Source: Chitinophagaceae bacterium (lineage in GTDB: Bacteria; Bacteroidota; Bacteroidia; Chitinophagales; Chitinophagaceae). Taken from it: a stretch of DNA of 64,000 nucleotides. Each line of letters starts with the position of its first letter. Within the stretch, counting starts at the first letter, position 1. Below, in pieces: positions 50,122 to 57,585 of this stretch. The notes beneath the pieces were generated by a model, which searched no databases, was not told where the DNA came from, and saw only the letters and a program-made list of their open reading frames with translations. The position numbers and the translations under genes were made by a program. The DNA lies in assembly GCA_004173235.1 (NCBI GenBank), contig SEAC01000016.1, forward strand, positions 124,001-188,000. Direction: 5' to 3'.

Positions 50122-50181
50122 GAGGGTGAATTTTATAGTTTCAAAGTTCGACGATACATAGAGGCGAACGCCTGATCTTGC

Positions 50182-51711
50182 TCATCCTTGATCAATCAAG
50201 ACCTTGCCGCTCATTTCGGCGGGCAGCGGAAGGCCCATCATGGTGAGGATGGTAGGTGCGATGTCGCCGAGCTTGCCGGGACGAAGGCTTCCTTTCCAGT
50301 CTTTATCGATGATGAACAGCGGCACCGGGTTGGTGGTGTGCGCCGTATTGGGCGAACCGTCTTCGTTGATCATGAAATCGGAATTACCGTGGTCGGCCGT
50401 GAGAAACACCGTGTAGCCATGGGCCAGCGCGGTAGTTACCACCCGCGCCACGCACGCATCCACCGTTTCCACCGCCTTGATCACCGCGTTCCAAACGCCC
50501 GTGTGGCCCACCATATCGGCGTTGGCGAAGTTGAGGCAAACAAAGTCGGGGTTTTCTGCCTCCAGCTCGGTCACGATGGCGTCGGTGAGTTGCACGGCAC
50601 TCATCTCCGGCTGCAGGTCGTAGGTGGCCACCTTGGGCGAGGGCGCCATGATGCGCTGCTCGCCTTCAAAGGGCTGCTCGCGGCCACCGCTGAAGAAGAA
50701 GGTGACGTGCGGGTATTTTTCCGTTTCGGCAATGCGGATCTGCTTGAGACCGGCGGCACTGATCACTTCGCCAAGCGTGTTGTTCAGGTTGTCGTTGTGA
50801 AACAGCACATGCACGTCCTGGAAGGTCGCATCGTATTCAGTCATCGTTGCATAATGCAGACGCAACGGGTGCATGCCATAGGTGGGAAACTCCGTTTGCG
50901 TGAGCGCCCGCGTGATCTCCCGGCAGCGATCGGTGCGGAAGTTGAAACACAGCACGGCATCGCCCTCCTGGATGGTGGCAATCGGTGCGCCGTTGCGGGT
51001 GATGACGGTGGGAAGTATGAATTCGTCGGTGATGCCTTTTTCGTAACAATCTGCGATCGCGCCGAGTGCGGAACCCGCAGTTTCGCCGGTTCCGCGCACG
51101 AGCGCATCCCAGGCCTTTTGCACGCGCTCCCAGCGGTTGTCGCGGTCCATCGCATAATAGCGGCCGCTTACCGTAGCAATGGTTCCAACCGCAGCGGCTG
51201 CATACTCCTCGATCTCTTTTACATAAGCATAGCCTCCCTTCGGGTCGGTGTCGCGGCCATCGGTAAAGGCGTGAATGTATACTTCGGTGAGGCTGTTCTG
51301 CTTGCAGATATCCAGCAGGGCCATCAGGTGTCGGCTGTGCGAGTGAACGCCGCCATCGCTCACGAGGCCCAGCAGGTGAAGCGGCTTGCCATGGCTTTTC
51401 GCATAGTCCATGAGCGCCAGCAGCTCGGCATTGCGCGCCAGCTCGCCGTCGCGCACGGCAACGTTGATGCGCTGGAGCTCCTGGTACACGATGCGGCCCG
51501 CCCCGAGGTTGAGGTGGCCCACCTCAGAGTTTCCCATCTGGCCTTCGGGAAGACCCACCTGCTCGCCGCAGGTGATGAGCGTGGTGTTGGGGTATTGCGC
51601 GTAGAGCGAGCTGACGAACGGTGTGCGGGCGGCACGGATGGCATCGGCCTTTTCCACCTGGCCAAGGCCCCATCCGTCCATGATTACCAATACTACTTTA
51701 TGTTGGACCAT
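50182..51711 (-). CDS. gpmI: 2,3-bisphosphoglycerate-independent phosphoglycerate mutase
   Basis: Glycolytic and gluconeogenic enzyme of 509 residues that interconverts 3- and 2-phosphoglycerate using two manganese ions. The start VVLVIMDGWGLG provides metal-binding Asp12, QMGNSEVGHLNLGAG carries the phosphorylated Ser62, and TADHGNSDFM near the end provides the other metal ligands. Length and motif positions match the enzyme. A TAnnTTTG-type element lies 22 bases upstream of the start. Confidence 0.96.
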   Translation of the reverse strand: MVQHKVVLVIMDGWGLGQVEKADAIRAARTPFVSSLYAQYPNTTLITCGEQVGLPEGQMGNSEVGHLNLGAGRIVYQELQRINVAVRDGELARNAELLALMDYAKSHGKPLHLLGLVSDGGVHSHSRHLMALLDICKQNSLTEVYIHAFTDGRDTDPKGGYAYVKEIEEYAAAAVGTIATVSGRYYAMDRDNRWERVQKAWDALVRGTGETAGSALGAIADCYEKGITDEFILPTVITRNGAPIATIQEGDAVLCFNFRTDRCREITRALTQTEFPTYGMHPLRLHYATMTEYDATFQDVHVLFHNDNLNNTLGEVISAAGLKQIRIAETEKYPHVTFFFSGGREQPFEGEQRIMAPSPKVATYDLQPEMSAVQLTDAIVTELEAENPDFVCLNFANADMVGHTGVWNAVIKAVETVDACVARVVTTALAHGYTVFLTADHGNSDFMINEDGSPNTAHTTNPVPLFIIDKDWKGSLRPGKLGDIAPTILTMMGLPLPAEMSGKVLIDQG

Positions 51712-51732
51712 ACGATTCGCGAATGATTGCGC

Positions 51733-51740
51733 GCAAAGCT
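51733..51740 (-). promoter_or_regulatory. -7 element for gpmI
   Basis: Minus-strand TAGCTTTG fits TAnnTTTG, 22 bases before the gpmI start. A standard -33 element is not visible. Confidence 0.45.
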
Positions 51741-51836
51741 ACCGAATCGCCAAGGTTTTGTTTATTTTAGTGCAGTAAAGCCCATCCGCTGCAACTGGCA
51801 CCATTTTAGCCAAATGGCGCTTGAAAAGCATCCACT

Positions 51837-52214
51837 ATGAAAAAACTAGTACTCTTCAGCCTCTTGCTCGCCGGTTTGTTTTCATTCCGCATGCTGGGTG
51901 GCATCGACGACGTCATCGGCGCCCTGCGCAGCGGTAACGCAACCGAGCTGGCGCGCTACATCGACGACAACGTAGAGATCGCGCTTCCCGAAAAGGCCGA
52001 CCGCTATAGCCGCGCACAGGCCACAATGGTGCTGCAGGACTTCTTCAACACCAAAGGAGTCAGGAGCTTCGAGCTCAAGCACAAAGGCGATAACGGCGGC
52101 AACCAGTTTTGTATCGGCACCCTGCAAACGCGCAGCGGAGCCTACCGCACCACGGTATACCTGTCGAGCCGCAACGGCAAGCAGCTCGTTCGCGAGATCC
52201 GTTTTCAACAATAG
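51837..52214 (+). CDS. DUF4783 domain protein
   Basis: A 125-residue exported protein with a signal peptide (MKKLVLFSLLLAGLFSF) and an NTF2-like domain of the Bacteroidota DUF4783 family (GGIDDVIGALRSGNATELAR, SRAQATMVLQDFF, YRTTVYLSSRNGKQLVREI). Function unknown. In this phylum it is often found just before nadC, as here, separated only by a terminator and repeat copy D. Confidence 0.85.
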   Translation: MKKLVLFSLLLAGLFSFRMLGGIDDVIGALRSGNATELARYIDDNVEIALPEKADRYSRAQATMVLQDFFNTKGVRSFELKHKGDNGGNQFCIGTLQTRSGAYRTTVYLSSRNGKQLVREIRFQQ

Positions 52215-52239
52215 CCCTTTTACAAGCCCTATCCATTAC

Positions 52240-52262
52240 AGGCCCCACGAGGGGCCTTTTTT
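52240..52262 (+). terminator. terminator after DUF4783 gene
   Basis: Perfect stem AGGCCCC / GGGGCCT with an ACGA loop, then six T residues, 25 bases after the stop. Confidence 0.9.
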
Positions 52263-52280
52263 CGTCTGCCTGCGGCAGTA

Positions 52281-52438
52281 GAGAAAGAACGCTGATCTGC
52301 CTGCGGCTGATACGCAGATTATTATGATTTATTATGATTTCGCATTTGCCGTTAGCGAGAAAGAAAAAGAATCCGCGTTAATCTTAAAAATCATAAAAGA
52401 TCGGAGCCTGCCCCGCCTTTGCGGGGTTCTTTCTCTCT
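52281..52438. repeat. inverted-repeat element, copy D
   Basis: Left end GAGAAAGAACGCTGAT, then a copy-specific CTGCCTGCGGCTG and a second ATACGCAGAT. The right end is the hairpin CCCCGCCTTTGCGGGG followed by TTCTTTCTCT. A CTGCCTGCGGCAG palindrome precedes it. It lies between the DUF4783 and nadC genes, and its right-end hairpin loop supplies a TTTG that fits the -33 position of the nadC promoter. Confidence 0.88.
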
Positions 52439-52449
52439 CGCTATCTTCG
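52418..52449 (+). promoter_or_regulatory. promoter for nadC, partly made from repeat copy D
   Basis: TTTG at 52418-52421 lies in the loop of the repeat's terminal hairpin; after 20 bases comes TATCTTCG at 52442-52449, four bases before the nadC ATG at 52454. The transcript would be leaderless or nearly so. Confidence 0.5.
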
Positions 52450-52453
52450 AACC

Positions 52454-53317
52454 ATGATCCCCGACTTCGACAACCAGCTCCAGCTCCTCATTGACGCAGC
52501 CCTGAAAGAAGACGTGGGTGATGGCGATCACTCCACGCTTTGCTGCATCCCTGCCAATGCGAAAGGCAAGGCCGTGCTCAAGATCAAGGAGGGGGGCGTG
52601 CTCGCGGGTGTGGATGTGGCGGAGAAGATCTTCCGCTATCAATACCCGAAGTCCGTTTTTACCCGCTACAAAAGTGATGGCGATGCCATGACGGTTGGCG
52701 AGAAGGCCTTCGAGGTGGAGGCGCCGGTGCACACCATTCTCCAGTGCGAGCGGCTTGTGCTCAACATCATGCAGCGGATGAGCGGCATCGCAACGCTTAC
52801 CCGTAGTTATACGGAACTGCTCGAAGGCTTTCGAACGAAACTGCTCGACACCCGCAAAACGACGCCCAACTTCCGGCTGCTCGAGAAGGAAGCCGTGCGC
52901 ATCGGCGGAGGCGTCAACCATCGCTTCGGCCTGTTCGATATGATCATGCTCAAAGACAACCACATTGATTACGCCGGGGGCATCGAGGCAGCCGTAGAGC
53001 GCGCTGCCAACTACGTGCAGCGCTATCGTCCCGACCTCAAGATCGAAGTGGAGACGCGCTCGCTCGACGACGTGCGCACCGTGCTGCGTGTGGGCCAGGG
53101 TAAAGTGCTGCGCGTGATGCTCGACAACTTTGCGCCCGAACTGGTTAAAGAAGCCGTGGACCTGATCGGGGGCGCTTTTGAGACCGAAGCTTCGGGAGGT
53201 ATCAATAAAGAAACGATCCGGGCCTATGCAGCCACCGGTGTTGATTATGTATCGGTAGGTGGCTTGATCCACCAGGCGCGGAGTTTGGACCTGAGTTTGA
53301 AGGCGGTGGCGAAATAG
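52454..53317 (+). CDS. nadC: nicotinate-nucleotide pyrophosphorylase (carboxylating)
   Basis: Quinolinate phosphoribosyltransferase of 287 residues, making nicotinate mononucleotide from quinolinate and PRPP in NAD synthesis. Family marks are LKEDVGDGDHSTL at the start, ERLVLNIMQRMSGIAT, LLDTRKTTPNFRLLEKEAVRIG over two strands with the conserved TRKT, HRFGLFDMIMLKDNHI, IEVETRSL, and EASGGIN near the end. Another NAD gene, nadE, lies 4.3 kb away but is not in the same unit. Confidence 0.96.
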   Translation: MIPDFDNQLQLLIDAALKEDVGDGDHSTLCCIPANAKGKAVLKIKEGGVLAGVDVAEKIFRYQYPKSVFTRYKSDGDAMTVGEKAFEVEAPVHTILQCERLVLNIMQRMSGIATLTRSYTELLEGFRTKLLDTRKTTPNFRLLEKEAVRIGGGVNHRFGLFDMIMLKDNHIDYAGGIEAAVERAANYVQRYRPDLKIEVETRSLDDVRTVLRVGQGKVLRVMLDNFAPELVKEAVDLIGGAFETEASGGINKETIRAYAATGVDYVSVGGLIHQARSLDLSLKAVAK

Positions 53318-53352
53318 CGCTTCGGCAGTGCTCAGCGTGACACTGGGCGATT

Positions 53353-53387
53353 TTGTCCTCCTGAGCCAGCCGAAGGGTTTACTTTTG
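53353..53387 (+). promoter_or_regulatory. promoter for SUI1/YciH gene
   Basis: TTG at 53353-53355, a 24-base spacer, and TACTTTTG at 53380-53387, an exact TAnnTTTG, nine bases before the start codon. The spacer is made largely of a CTGAGCCAGCCGAAGGG motif that belongs to an intergenic repeat class. Confidence 0.5.
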
Positions 53388-53395
53388 ATTTTTCC

Positions 53396-53737
53396 ATGAG
53401 CAAGAAGAAATCGGATAAGAACGGGTTTGTGTACAGCACGGATCCGAATTTTCAATACAGTGCCGACGATGGCGGCGATGCCGAAACGCTGCCGCCTGCC
53501 AAGCAAAAGCTGCGCGTGCTGCTCGAAAAGCGGGGCGGCAAGCCTACCACCGTTGTTTATGGCTTCGCGGGTGCGGCCCACGACTTGGAAGCGCTGGGCA
53601 AAACGCTCAAGAGCCATTGCGGCACGGGCGGGTCGGTAAAGGAGGGCGAAGTGCTGGTGCAGGGCGACCAGCGCGAAAAGATCCTCGCCTTTCTGCTCAA
53701 AAACGGATATTCGGGAACTAAAAAAAGCGGCGGATGA
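53396..53737 (+). CDS. SUI1/YciH family translation initiation factor
   Basis: A 113-residue protein with a C-terminal SUI1 domain (about 35-110), the eIF1 fold: RVLLEKRGGKPTTVVYGF, HDLEALGKTLKSHCGTGGSVKEGEVLVQGD split over two strands, and REKILAFLLKNGY. Bacterial YciH can aid start-codon selection, but its role in Bacteroidota is not proven. Its stop overlaps the next gene's ATG as ATGA. Confidence 0.92.
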   Translation: MSKKKSDKNGFVYSTDPNFQYSADDGGDAETLPPAKQKLRVLLEKRGGKPTTVVYGFAGAAHDLEALGKTLKSHCGTGGSVKEGEVLVQGDQREKILAFLLKNGYSGTKKSGG

Positions 53738-53955
53738 GCAACGAGTTTCTTCAAATGGGCGTCACGCTCCTCTTTCTACCGCTGGCCGCGCTTGCCATCT
53801 TCTACCTCGTGGTGTCGCTGCGGCAGCTTGCCACCGGCTTTCGCGATGCGGATACGCGGAAGCAGCGCAATGCCGTCTACCTGTTCGCACTCTGCTGCCT
53901 CGGGCTGCTGCTGCTGCAGAAGTTTTGGTTCTGGTTGATGTGGCAGCTGGATTAG
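53734..53955 (+). CDS. small two-helix membrane protein
   Basis: Unrecognised 73-residue protein with membrane helices at about 8-28 and 48-69, separated by a charged loop (RQLATGFRDADTRKQRN). Its ATGA overlap with the SUI1 gene strongly suggests real, coupled translation. Confidence 0.7.
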   Translation: MSNEFLQMGVTLLFLPLAALAIFYLVVSLRQLATGFRDADTRKQRNAVYLFALCCLGLLLLQKFWFWLMWQLD

Positions 53956-54101
53956 TGCGCACGGAATACACGGAATACACGGAAAGCACCGGGCGCACGG
54001 AATACACGCTGTACACGGAACGCTACAAACATATTTGGCAATAGCAAAGGGCTCGCAACGCGAGCCCTTTTGTTCGTGAGTTCCGTTTATTCCGTGCGCC
54101 T
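53954..54101. repeat. inverted GGAATACAC-type repeat pair around a terminator
   Basis: Left arm (53954-54022) holds several CACGGAATA units starting from GTGCGCACGGAATACACGG; right arm (54080-54101) reads TTCCGTTTATTCCGTGCGCC, its near complement. The terminator hairpin lies between the arms. The right arm reaches the stop codon of the isocitrate dehydrogenase gene. Confidence 0.75.
54046..54070. terminator. bidirectional terminator between convergent genes
   Basis: Perfect 11-base-pair stem AAAGGGCTCGC / GCGAGCCCTTT with a three-base loop, followed by TTG-T on the plus side and an A/T flank on the other. Confidence 0.88.
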
Positions 54102-55552
54102 CACTGTCCCTGCGCCAGGCTGTACGCCTTCTTTCCATCCCACTCATTCAGCAACTCGGAGGAGCAGATCTTGAAGTCCTGCGTAAGGCGCTTCTGGAGC
54201 TCGAGCACGTCGGTCTGCGTAACCGCATCGCCACCCACGCTTTCAAAACGCGCCGTGTATTGGTTTACGAGGTTGGTATACACCGAACCTTTGGGCCACA
54301 CCTGCGTGCCCCTGTTGGAGATGGTGACCAGCTTGAACAGCGGACCTGTGTGGAGGAGGCATTTGCGCGCCACCTCGTTGTGGTTTTCGGAGCTTTCGAT
54401 AAAGAGGTCTACGCCTACGATGCGTTCGTCGCTGACTTCGCGGCTTACCATCATCGTGTTGTGCTCGAGGCGGCATACGGCACCGGTTTCGATGGTGTTG
54501 GCCAGGCTGGGCTTCATGCCGTGCTCGGGCACGCGGCCGAAGTTGTCGATGATGGCCTGTGCAAACTCGGTGGTGTTGGCCGCCTGCTTGCCACGGTCGC
54601 CGAAGTCGCCGGTGCGGATGCCTTGCTCCAGTGTATAGAGGAGCGCGTTCTCGATGATGGCGGCGTTTTCGCGGAAACCCAGGTGGCGCAGCATTGCGAG
54701 GCCCGAAAGCAGGAGTGCTGTTGGGTTGGCGATGTTTTTACCGGCGATGTCGGGAGCGGTGCCATGAACGGCTTCGAAGATGGAGATATGATCGCCGATG
54801 TTGGCCGAGGGTGCGAAGCCCAGGCCGCCCACCAGGCCCGCGCAAAGGTCGGAGATGATGTCGCCCTGCAGGTTGGTCATTACAATGACGTCGAACTGGT
54901 CGGGGCGCACTACCAGTTGCATCGCCAGGTCGTCTACGATCTTGTCGTCGGCGTTGAGATCGGGGTATTCCTTCGCTACTTCGTTGAAGCATTCGAGGAA
55001 GAGTCCGTCGGTAAGCTTCATGATGTTGGCCTTGTGGCCGCAGGTGATGCGGCGGGCGCCTTTCTTCTGCGCCATGTCGAAAGCATAGCGGATCACCTGC
55101 ATCGAGCCGGGGCGCGTGATGAAGCGGCGCGAGAGGGCCACGTCGTGCGTGAGCATATGCTCGATGCCGCCATAAGTGTCTTCGATGTTTTCGCGCACGA
55201 TGGTGAGGTCGATGGGGATGCCGGCTTTGGAGAAGACGGTGTCTACGCCGTGAAGCGTTTGAAAGGTGCGCTTGTTTGCATAGGTGTTCCAGGTTTTACG
55301 CGCGGTCACGTTCACGCTTTTTACGCCTTTGCCCTTTGGGGTTTCCATCGGGCCCTTGAAAAGGATGCCCAATCGCTCGATGGTTGCCTGCGCGTCGGGT
55401 GTCATCCCATTCGAGTAGCCTTTATCGAAGACCCATTTACCCATTTCCACAAATTCGTACTCCAGGTCTACCTTATTGGCCGCAAAGATGCTCAATACGG
55501 CGTCCATGATCTCCGGTCCGATCCCATCTCCTTTGGCTACAGCGATTTTCAT
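54101..55552 (-). CDS. icd: NADP-type isocitrate dehydrogenase (long form)
   Basis: A 483-residue member of the isocitrate/isopropylmalate dehydrogenase family that oxidises isocitrate to 2-oxoglutarate in the TCA cycle. Visible motifs are GDGIGPEIM near residue 9, TIVRENIEDTYGGIEHM, the metal-binding region TNLQGDIISDLCAGLVGGLG, and FEAVHGTAPDIAGKN; the HGTAPDIAGKNIANPTA region usually fixes cofactor choice. A C-terminal extension of about 140 residues beyond the core matches the long IDH seen in Thermus- and Bacteroidota-like enzymes. Cofactor preference is inferred, not proven. Confidence 0.88.
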   Translation of the reverse strand: MKIAVAKGDGIGPEIMDAVLSIFAANKVDLEYEFVEMGKWVFDKGYSNGMTPDAQATIERLGILFKGPMETPKGKGVKSVNVTARKTWNTYANKRTFQTLHGVDTVFSKAGIPIDLTIVRENIEDTYGGIEHMLTHDVALSRRFITRPGSMQVIRYAFDMAQKKGARRITCGHKANIMKLTDGLFLECFNEVAKEYPDLNADDKIVDDLAMQLVVRPDQFDVIVMTNLQGDIISDLCAGLVGGLGFAPSANIGDHISIFEAVHGTAPDIAGKNIANPTALLLSGLAMLRHLGFRENAAIIENALLYTLEQGIRTGDFGDRGKQAANTTEFAQAIIDNFGRVPEHGMKPSLANTIETGAVCRLEHNTMMVSREVSDERIVGVDLFIESSENHNEVARKCLLHTGPLFKLVTISNRGTQVWPKGSVYTNLVNQYTARFESVGGDAVTQTDVLELQKRLTQDFKICSSELLNEWDGKKAYSLAQGQ

Positions 55553-55677
55553 TATCTAAACTTTTGGTTTTTAACGGGAAAGAGCCCCCGCGCCGTTGGG
55601 CTGAAAAGGCCGGGCCCCGTTATTTGACGGGCCGCGAACGCTCCCCCTCTCCGTTGGTTGGGTAAATTTTCTGCCCG

Positions 55678-55685
55678 CAAAATTA
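55678..55685 (-). promoter_or_regulatory. -7 element for isocitrate dehydrogenase gene
   Basis: Minus-strand TAATTTTG fits TAnnTTTG exactly and would give a leader of about 120 bases with G/C-rich pairing segments. The -33 position is weak. Confidence 0.4.
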
Positions 55686-55766
55686 GGAGTGGGGAATCTA
55701 TTGTACGAACCACGGTGCATCTAATTCTTGGTACCGGGTTTGAATACTTTACTTTAAACTTGTTGT

Positions 55767-56153
55767 ATGGTATCCAAAATATCAGAAGGGGTCAAAATCA
55801 GCGTGGAGACGTTCTACCAGCAAGACTATTCAAACCCGCTCCAATCGGAGTTCATGTTCGCATATAGAATTACCATCGAGAACGCCAACTCGTTCCCGGT
55901 GAAGCTGCTCAGCCGCCACTGGCACATTTTCGACTCGGACGGCGAATACCGCGAGGTGGAAGGTGAAGGTGTTGTAGGCATGCAGCCCGTGATCAACGCG
56001 CACGACGAATACCAATATGTAAGCGGTTGCAACCTCCACACGGAGATGGGCCGGATGCACGGCACCTACCTGATGGAGAACCTGCACACCAAACAAACTT
56101 TTGAAGTGAACATCCCCGCTTTCGAGATGATCACGCCCTTCAAATACAATTAA
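55767..56153 (+). CDS. apaG: ApaG family protein
   Basis: A 128-residue protein of the ApaG/DUF525 family, an immunoglobulin-like beta-sandwich. The motif order is typical: FMFAYRITIENANSFPVKLLSRHWHI is the conserved first half (split here), GEGVVGMQPVINAHDEYQYVSGC contains the G-x-G-x-x-G phosphate-type loop, and MHGTYLMEN ends the domain. ApaG is linked to cobalt/magnesium tolerance in enteric bacteria; its biochemical role is not settled. Confidence 0.92.
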   Translation: MVSKISEGVKISVETFYQQDYSNPLQSEFMFAYRITIENANSFPVKLLSRHWHIFDSDGEYREVEGEGVVGMQPVINAHDEYQYVSGCNLHTEMGRMHGTYLMENLHTKQTFEVNIPAFEMITPFKYN

Positions 56154-56301
56154 GCTTCGCCTGCGAAGCATCCTTTGGATACCTATACGGAGTGTGATCC
56201 GTGAATCGTGCACCGGGGCTCTTGCCCGGGTTCACGGCTCACGAGTTACTAAGAACCCTCGTCGCTGGCGAGGGTTTTCCGTTTGCCGCCTGCGGCGGGA
56301 G
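56154..56301. other. non-coding start of the apaG-gldB gap
   Basis: This is the first half of a 308-base gap between convergent genes. It contains a CACGGCTCACGAG-type word, a CCCTCG...CGAGGG hairpin near 56252-56271 that may terminate apaG, and a CCGCCTGCGGCGG palindrome next to repeat copy E. No gene is seen. Confidence 0.5.
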
Positions 56302-56445
56302 GGAAAGAACGCAGATCCCGCATGGCGGGATACGCAGATTGATTAAGATCAGTTATGATCTGCTGACGCCATTAATTTTATCCGCGCGCATCTTAATAGT
56401 CATAATAATCTTTAGCCTGCTCCGCCATTGCGGGGTTCTTTCTCT
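56302..56445. repeat. inverted-repeat element, copy E
   Basis: Left end GGAAAGAACGCAGAT, the copy-specific hairpin CCCGCATGGCGGG, a second ATACGCAGAT, then ATTAAGATCAGTTATGATC and GCTGACGC as in copy C. The right end TCCGCCATTGCGGGG and TTCTTTCTCT matches copy D. It fills the gap before the gldB stop. Confidence 0.88.
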
Positions 56446-56461
56446 TTGCATCGAAGGTGCC

Positions 56462-57472
56462 TCACTTGGGCCGGTAGCGGCTCTCTTCATAGATCGTCTT
56501 TGCCGGTAGCGCCAGGATTTCCTTCAACGTTTTTTTATCATTGCGCTTAGCGTATGCCTGCACGATGCGCCAGCCCAGCCAGGGGCCGAGGTTGCCGGGT
56601 GCGTCTTCGGGAAGGCCCTGCGTGAAGGGCGCTTCGCCGATATAGGTCTGCAGCGTGGACGGGTCTACGCTATACAGGTTCTCATCGCGAAGCAGCTGGC
56701 TCCAGATGTTTCCTTCATTGCGTTCAATGAACTTGTGCTGCGCCCCCGTGAAGCCGGTCTTCAAGCTGTCGTCGGCATCGGGAAGCAGGTGGTCGAGTAG
56801 GTAAAGCTGCTTGCCTTTTTCCACCAGCTGCTCCAGCAGCGGGCGGCCGGTGCTCATGTCGGGGTACAACTCATTTACTACGGCCTTCATTGCAGTGGGT
56901 GCTACATATTCCTTGTCGAAGCGGCGCGAAATGTACCAGGGGTACATCTGCTGCAGGTCGGGCGACTGGTAGAGCGAAAAGTGCTTCCCGCCGAATACCT
57001 GCAGGCCCACCGCTACATAATCGGTGTTGAGCGCCACCCATTGGGCGTCGAGTGGACCTATGAACGTAACGAGGCGTTTGGGCACGTTGTATTCGGGGTA
57101 ATAATACTTTACATAGCGGTAGCCTTTTTCCAGTTCCTTGCGCACGTCGTCAAAGTTGCGGTACTTGAGCTCAAGGCTGTCATAGATCGGGCGGTAGTCG
57201 TGGATCATGCGGCGCACCACAAACGCACCGATGCTGTCGCCGGGGTTGATGCCGAGGATCTCGGTCATATAATCGCCGTAGAACGCCGGATGAGCATTGC
57301 GCAATGCTGCGAGGCCCGCTGCCACGTTGTTGGTATCGATGCGGAAGAAGTCGCGCTCGAAACGCTCGGTTTCCAGCTTTACGTCGATCTTCGACAGGTT
57401 GGGATGCCGGCTGTCGCCATTGCAGGCCGCAAACAGCATCATAATTGCAAGAAAGAAGGCAAAACGTGTCAT
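56462..57472 (-). CDS. gldB: gliding motility lipoprotein GldB
   Basis: A 336-residue lipoprotein with lipobox FAAC (Cys17). Its sequence follows the GldB pattern: VKLETERFERDFF early, RLVTFIGPLDAQWVALNTDYVAVGLQVF over the middle, GFTGAQHKFIERNEGNIWSQLL, then APFTQGLPEDAPGNLGPWLGWRIVQAYAK near the end (quoted in parts). GldB is needed for gliding in Flavobacterium, but its mechanism is unclear. It is divergent from nadE, 113 bases away, and far from gldKLMN in this genome. Confidence 0.88.
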   Translation of the reverse strand: MTRFAFFLAIMMLFAACNGDSRHPNLSKIDVKLETERFERDFFRIDTNNVAAGLAALRNAHPAFYGDYMTEILGINPGDSIGAFVVRRMIHDYRPIYDSLELKYRNFDDVRKELEKGYRYVKYYYPEYNVPKRLVTFIGPLDAQWVALNTDYVAVGLQVFGGKHFSLYQSPDLQQMYPWYISRRFDKEYVAPTAMKAVVNELYPDMSTGRPLLEQLVEKGKQLYLLDHLLPDADDSLKTGFTGAQHKFIERNEGNIWSQLLRDENLYSVDPSTLQTYIGEAPFTQGLPEDAPGNLGPWLGWRIVQAYAKRNDKKTLKEILALPAKTIYEESRYRPK

Positions 57473-57502
57473 TGGCTTTTTGGGAACTTTGCAACGAAAA
57501 TA

Positions 57503-57538
57503 ATGGGGTAATGGGGTAATGTGCTGATGGGGTAATAG
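57503..57538. repeat. TAATGGGG-type short tandem repeat
   Basis: ATGGGGTAATGGGG at 57503-57516 followed by related units. It is the same word family as the direct repeats at 32059 and 34609, here in the gldB-nadE gap. Confidence 0.8.
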
Positions 57539-57585
57539 AATGCCAAAACATTAGCATTTACAGCAATCAATTTAACGCCAGGCAG

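Noticed and set aside
50188-51726. 512-residue open frame on the plus strand
   Set aside because: Antisense to gpmI, whose catalytic motifs are intact, and rich in His, Arg and Val as a mirror frame.
54260-55627. 455-residue open frame on the plus strand
   Set aside because: Antisense to the isocitrate dehydrogenase gene and without family features.
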